Assembly (NCBI GenBank): GCA_034401795.1
Contig: CM067365.1
Span: 10,308,145-10,372,144, forward strand
Reading direction: 5' to 3'
From: Chaetoderma sp. LZ-2023a
Lineage: Eukaryota; Mollusca; Caudofoveata; Chaetodermatida; Chaetodermatidae
DNA: 64,000 bases
The notes under the pieces: model-generated
The model's input: the letters and a program-made list of their open reading frames with translations, nothing else
Database searches by the model: none
Told to the model about the DNA's origin: nothing
In this document: positions 58,648-64,000 of the stretch, one piece after another
How the letters are laid out: each line of letters begins with the position of its first letter
How positions within the stretch are numbered: position 1 is the stretch's first letter
Translations under genes and position numbers: made by a program

Positions 58648-60322
58648 GTAGGGGTGGCCGATATTGATTAAGCCATGATGATATGATATATCATTAAAAT
58701 ATCGCGATATCACGATATATCATCAATCGGGTGGTGTGGGGTTTAGGATGTAGACATAGAATTAGTTATTTACAATTTGTGGCGCCTACATTATTCTCAT
58801 TAAAATCATTGCATTCAAACCATGAAATGGCATCACTAATTTCGCATATTTATTGAATAAAAATACACGAAATTCCAAAGTTTGAAAGCCTTCAATATAC
58901 AGTTTAAAGCAATAAATGTAATGTAACTAACCGTTATTCAGTACAGATAAGAGACATAAGGTTTTTTCACCTATTCAAGGAATTGTTCTTTGTGTTGTCT
59001 TTACCCATGACGAACGGTCAAAACAGTCGTCATTATACATGTTATAGAGATATAGCAATGAAGTGCGCATTAACACCCTTGCGCAGAACAAAAGAATTCT
59101 GCTTAAAGAAACTTAATTGGTCGCTGAATCATACTTGAACCAATCAGAATTCACACTGCAGAAATAGTATGACTGCTTTCACCGAGTGAGCTTAGGCCCT
59201 GAGTAAAGTATCTACTCGACTAACTCACTAACTCGAGTTACCAGAGTAGCGCCTAAGCAGCTAGAGTTTGTATACTCTAATATTTATGCAAGGCTATGAG
59301 GCAGGGTAAATCGATTAAGTGACGTGTTACTATTGAAATCAATGTAATTTAAACACGTGATACATCTACCCTTGTCTACTCAAGGGTAGATGTTTACCAT
59401 AGAGAGGTACAGGTTTTCGATTAAAATCACTCACGCACGGATGACATATGATCTCTGTGGGTAGCCTGGATGTGTGAAATTAACCCAGTTAATGACGCAC
59501 TGGCGCAACAGATAGGATATTTTTTATTCCATAGAAAATACTTAAATAATCTTTAATCAAACATGTTGGTCATTTTGACTAAATCAGTAATGCTTAACGT
59601 GATGTGAATTCTCAATTGAATTACTTTTAAAATACCACAGTGTAATATTTTTACAGTTATTTAAAATGGATTTTTATGCATTTGGGAAGAAAATGGTTAA
59701 CACATTGTCTGTTAGTTAATGGTAAATCATGAGATGCCACCTCACCCACCAATCCAGGATTAAGTGTGGTTTCCTATCACCCTAAACAAGTTTGAAGTCA
59801 AAATTGTTCAGGATTAGAACACTGTTAAAACCGAGCTGGCCACGCGCTGGTCGATCAGTTGTAACTTGACGTGTAGTAATGACGCCATCAGAATAGAATG
59901 CGGGAAGGGAAGTGCAAAAGGTATTTTTCCCACTGACTAATATTCAAAATGTGTCAAGCTTAGATGAATAAAAAAATGCTGTAGTAAATTTATGTAGGTG
60001 CAAAATGTGAACAACAAAAGATTATTTTATAGGTGAAATAATTTTAATTAGCGCAAACAAACCATTGATTAATTTAACAAGGCTTACTTTGGAGCTTAAT
60101 ACATTTTTTATTACCAGTGCAACAAAGAATGGAGTATTAATAAAAAAACTACTACTTAGCGGAAGACATTTAAGAATGTGGTATTTCTAACTTATTTAGT
60201 CAAAACAAAGTGATATACCATCATAACGATATTTAAAAAATTTCGAAATTATGACGATTTCGACATCGATATTTGATATATCGCGATTTTCACGATAATA
60301 TTGAAAAAATGCCCAACCCTAC
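58648..60322. mobile_element. hAT-like non-autonomous element (about 1.67 kb)
   Basis: Ends GTAGGGGTGGCCGATATTG and CATTTTTTCAATATT-side closing atgcccaaccctac, i.e. imperfect inverted GTAGGG(G/T)TGGnC. Subterminal tatcgcgatatcacgatata clusters at both sides. Target duplication not clear. No transposase frame. Confidence 0.65.
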
Positions 60323-60743
60323 ATGTCAATCGCTTTGAGGTTTAGCAGAAATTATTGCTAGAAACTTGTACTATCTACCACTACCTGACACGATGGGTTT
60401 AACCTAATTATTCACTCAAGTAAATTGCCTTATTTGTTAAAGGTACAAATAACTGTTGTGAAGTGCTTTCTTAGCGACGGTTTAGGCTATCCTACATCAC
60501 AGTCTGGAGGCTTCGACATGGCACCCAGTGTGTCCTGACGCTTTTATATTTAAACTAGGATAGGTAAAACAGGATCAATTAGTAACAACTTATGTGGCTA
60601 ACATTTTTCTCGTGGTCGCAATTTTGCGTCCGGAGCTGAAATTTTGACTACGCACATTTATATTATTATTTCTAATCATTTTAGATTTGCTTCTTTTCAG
60701 AAATACCACCCTGCTATAAACCTAATTGCGGAATCACAGTAAA

Positions 60744-61001
60744 CCAGCTCCAACTTCTTCTTTTCGTTCGCTGATCATACCGCCAGTCCTGTAAGTGACT
60801 ATCGACATGATCATAAGCGTTAAGTGCGTGGATCCATGGTTTATTAGAGTGCGCCGTGCGGCCTGGAACCTCCGTCTTCAGCACTCGAGGTTTCTGTCAG
60901 GGTTACCTCACCCTTACCTCCTTTAGTCGCCTCTTACGACACGCAGAGGATACGGAAGGTGTATTCTAAGCCCCACCTACAGGGCAACCCAGCTCCAACG
61001 A
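60744..61001 (-). mobile_element. SINE with 11 bp target duplication
   Basis: CCAGCTCCAAC at 60744-60754 and 60991-61001 bracket a full copy. Least diverged of the minus-oriented copies relative to 17950-18208. Confidence 0.88.
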
Positions 61002-62940
61002 AAACGTTGTTTTTTAAATTTATTTAACCTATTTTATTCCAACATACATACATGTACAATGGGATTGGGCTCAAGTTCTATCAATTTAGAGATGCTCTCT
61101 CTCTCCATAATGTCGAGATGCCATCTCCATGACGAGCTCTGCTTAACTGTGTTTCATTCTTATGAATGCCGCTTAATCAGGGTTTTGTTTCCAAAAGGGT
61201 GTGATAGCTTTACATAATTCACGCTCCTATAACTCGGGCTCCAGTGTTTCTCATGGCATCTAAATTTGTGATGCCCCATGAACCTCACACATAGAAATCT
61301 GGGAGTCCCTATGTGAAGTCTTGGGGTCGGATCTTTAATATTACAAAATTATCCATCGGGAAAACACGTTAGCTTAGACAGATTACCTCGATTGTTCCCT
61401 GGTTAAGACTAAGAGAATTATTTAACTGTAGTTCAGTAGTGCATCTTGGTTGTGGATAGCTCGGAGATTGTTCTGTTTGGTTGAAAACAGGCTAACAATA
61501 CACTCAATTACCACCAATAGCAGCTCGTCAGCTAATAGTTGCCTCTAGTCTTTTTGTCGCAGCACACGCGTCTCCAAAGAACTTTTGTTCTTCACTTTGT
61601 GAATTTTTGCAGACTAAGACAGTCTTATATTACCCATTAGGATTTCAGTAACAACCCTCACTATTGCATAACTAACAACCTCTACATACCGCACGGCCTG
61701 CCAGTAACTTCATTCTTGCACACTAGACTCTAATGTGTCCTTTAATGTCATCTGACCCTATTAAGTAACATGGACAGCTCATCTTCAAATGTTCAGTGGA
61801 TCGGTCAAGTAATTCATGTGCTTGAGTGGTGCACGGATCATGAGATGGGATCTCCTGTAGCAGCAGAGGGTGGTAACGTCGTGGAGGAAACACAACAGCT
61901 TTCAAATGTAATGAGTGATCTATTGGATCAGATTACCTTGTAGGCAGGGATGGTGGGTGGAATGGCCTGTGGGAGAAACCATTACGCATGCTCTCTTGCC
62001 TAAAGACATCCCTGCAATTCCAAACGAGTCTTACAAGAATTGGTTTATTCTTCAACAGTATTGCCTCCACCCGGATTTGGATTCAGAGAACAAGCATGAG
62101 CAAACTTCAAATAAGATGCACACATGAACACATAGAGACCAACCATGTCCGCTGATGAGTTAGTTTTATAGTAGCATGTAGATCAACCCATGTTTCGCTA
62201 CAATATATTCATCTTCATTGATACAATATTGTCACCCTGCATCTAGATTGATCAAGCAATGTCTGTCATTCCAAGAAGCCTCCCCTATCCCCGCTAATAC
62301 CCAGATAGGATGCATACATTGAGTCATGACACCAGTACCATGCATTCTGTAATATTGGTCTGCAATACTTGTCCCCTGCCTGATGATTTAAATTTTCAAA
62401 GACTGATAACAAGGGGTTCAAGGGTCTTATACCTCATCTCCCAGTTTTACCTATAGGGGACTAATAATGCCAGATAAACAAAAAAGTCTGGTAACTCCAT
62501 CAAAAAATTTACGAAAAGTTCTGAAACTTGAATTTGCTCTGTAACTCCTTATAGTAAAGCAACATACTAATTGTCAGTAAAATATCTTGAAGGAGTGCAA
62601 ACAACCAACTGTGACAGACAGATGAACAGCCGGAGAGGAAACCCCCTGGTTTTACTGGAAGGGGACTAATAAACACATAGGCTCCATACATTATCTTACT
62701 AAAATGATGTAGAGAAACCAAGAGCAGATTTTGGCCAATTTACCACAGTAATTGCTGGTTTAATAATTGATTAGTAAGCAAGCATTTTGACTTTCCAGAA
62801 CAATATTTAAACAGTTCATAGACCTGTCATATCTTTTCATTCAATGCCTGCTAAGGCTTCTCAAGTGTGTGCATGCATGTATGTGTGCATGTATGCATAT
62901 GTGCTCGCATGCGTTGAGTGAGGGAGCGGGCATCTATGTT
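61002..62940. other. No recognised feature
   Basis: Nearly 2 kb with no array, palindrome or supported exon, except a short ATGTGTG run at about 62865-62905 that precedes the exon at 62949. Confidence 0.45.
62705..62770. mobile_element. T2 remnant
   Basis: gaaaccaagagcagattttg, ccaatttaccacagtaattg plus ctggtt; only one arm visible. Confidence 0.3.
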
Positions 62941-62948
62941 TTACTTAC

Positions 62949-63014
62949 CTCTGTAAAATCAAGTTCTTGAGTTGGTGACAAACCATCGGCCCAATGCAAT
63001 CTTTTCTTAACACT
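62949..63014 (-). CDS. 66 bp coding exon candidate, probably same gene
   Basis: Minus strand: acceptor tattcacag, 22 codons (SVKKRLHWADGLSPTQELDF, then TE), consensus donor GAG|gtaagt. Phase 0 at both ends. The KKRLHWAD segment resembles the general shape of a protein-phosphatase-1 docking motif (basic residues, hydrophobic, any residue, aromatic, acidic), but this is only a resemblance. The intron to the next candidate exon at 38038 would be about 24.9 kb. This is the most upstream piece seen; the window ends 1 kb further with only TTAA-type repeats. Confidence 0.6.
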
Positions 63015-63477
63015 CTGTGAATAGCAACATCAAAGTTCAGTTTAAAACAGTACAATTTATAACTGCGACCAGCCTTACCATATTAGACATATCCTATCGA
63101 ATAGTTAAAACTCTGAAAATAATTTAAACGGCAGAATTGCTTTCGCTAGGGCTGTGCGATTTTATAAGAAACAAAAACCTGTGAGGACATTAATCATAAA
63201 ACTTGTTTTAATTTATTGAATTCTAATAATCATCAGCATTTGTGCGAACAAGCAGATTCGTAATATATGTACCGTGAAAATAGAATGTTGTGGGTTTTTT
63301 GTTGCTGTAGCTTTGAATGAGTAGCTAAAGTTATGACAATGTTTAGTAGCCACCGCAAATCTGAACTCACATCAATCTACAGGGATGTGATCGATTTCGA
63401 GGAGAAAAATAGGAAATGGCTCAATGCGATTTGTCAGTCCTTCTTTCACTAAAAATGTACATGATCTCTTAAGCCAG

Positions 63478-63702
63478 TTAACCATTAAATTGTCAAGCGA
63501 GTCAAAAAGCCTATGCAATGGTCCTGAGAATTATCCATTTGCCTGACAAGATAAATCATTTTTTGAAGATTTACCACTCGAATAACTGGCTCGGTGAACG
63601 AGCCAAAACATTTTTTCAAAATTTGTCTTTTCTATTCCTGCAAATGAACATACACTATAAGCACAAATTTATATTTTCATGACCAATCTGACCATTAAAG
63701 GG
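63478..63702. mobile_element. T2 element, diverged subfamily
   Basis: gTTAACCATTAAATTGTCAA; tgcaatggtcctgagaatta, centre actggctcggtgaacgagcc, right ccattaaaggg. Confidence 0.65.
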
Positions 63703-63867
63703 AAAAGATTACACTATTTGTGTAAGTATGATGCTTCTTGAAAATCTGGCCAACAAAATTATAGGATTTCCTACAAACCTGGGTAGAAAAAAATAGGATT
63801 TCCTATAAAGATAGGCAAAATCTCATCACTCAAGCTATTCATTCAATTTTGTGCTTAAGTTTTCATT

Positions 63868-64000
63868 AGCCTGTTCACACATAAATATCTCATTTTCAAG
63901 GCAACCACGCAGGTAAACTAGAATATTTTGAAATTAATTTGACTGGAAGCTGATAATAATTTTCTTTCATTTACCACTGAAATGAGAGGCTCAATAAATG
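63868..64000. mobile_element. T1 element cut by window edge
   Basis: tcacacataaatatctcatt plus ttcaaggcaaccacgcaggt, then aatattttgaaattaatttg plus actggaagc, followed by unrelated sequence. Confidence 0.55.

Overview
The window looks like non-coding, repeat-packed DNA of an animal, most likely a mollusc or related lophotrochozoan. Support comes from split coding exons with GT/AG sites, from several short-element families with target duplications (SINE, hAT, TTAA-ended MITEs), and from many copies of an element that opens with a GAGGCCCAAGGGGCC-like motif and carries repeated 'AAGATGGCCGCC' blocks. I associate that last family with bivalves from memory; it was not searched.

Host coding content is very small. 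Four minus-strand exon candidates (63014-62949, 38038-37964, 5162-5013, 905-1) all start and end in phase 0 and could be consecutive exons of one gene. That gene would have introns of about 24.9, 32.8 and 4.1 kb and would leave the window at its left edge inside a long exon (over 300 codons) rich in Ser/Asn with a coiled-coil stretch. I do not recognise the protein. A second minus-strand coding-like block (29324-28758) is a coiled-coil frame with one internal stop, probably a pseudogene or retrocopy. A possible further exon (51327-51233) is weak.

The rest is repeats. (1) Short palindromic elements with TTAA ends (called T1 to T4 here) resemble piggyBac-type MITEs; many copies lie end to end and share a single TTAA. 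(2) Element A is a roughly 400 bp non-autonomous repeat with the same palindromic core as T1 and T3. (3) Element H, 0.5-2 kb, has internal tandem repeats, a 3' hairpin and a CTAA end, and may be a Helitron-like or HINE-like family. (4) A SINE family has four copies, three with exact target duplications. (5) There are hAT-like elements, one with a perfect 8 bp duplication. (6) There is a GIY-YIG fragment of a Penelope-like element. (7) About twenty minisatellite or microsatellite arrays together cover roughly a fifth of the window.

Layout: 1-5.2 kb two exons plus element H; 5.2-9.8 kb arrays of 32, 4, 22 and 28 bp; 10-17.4 kb TTAA elements, a GIY-YIG fragment, a zinc-finger frame and element A; 18.7-22 kb two 18 bp arrays; 22-28.2 kb mixed small elements; 28.7-33 kb pseudogene and a 3.5 kb array of 39 bp units; 33.6-38.7 kb TTAA elements, 28, 50 and 15 bp arrays and an exon; 39-47.3 kb a 42 bp array, SINE, second element H subfamily and hAT; 48.5-60.3 kb element A, TGGTCGACCA-rich repeat, 12 bp array, element H with a nested insertion, second hAT-like element; 60.7-64 kb SINE, exon and TTAA elements. 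No tRNA, rRNA, CRISPR or complete transposase gene was seen. All element names T1-T4, A and H are working labels, not database names.
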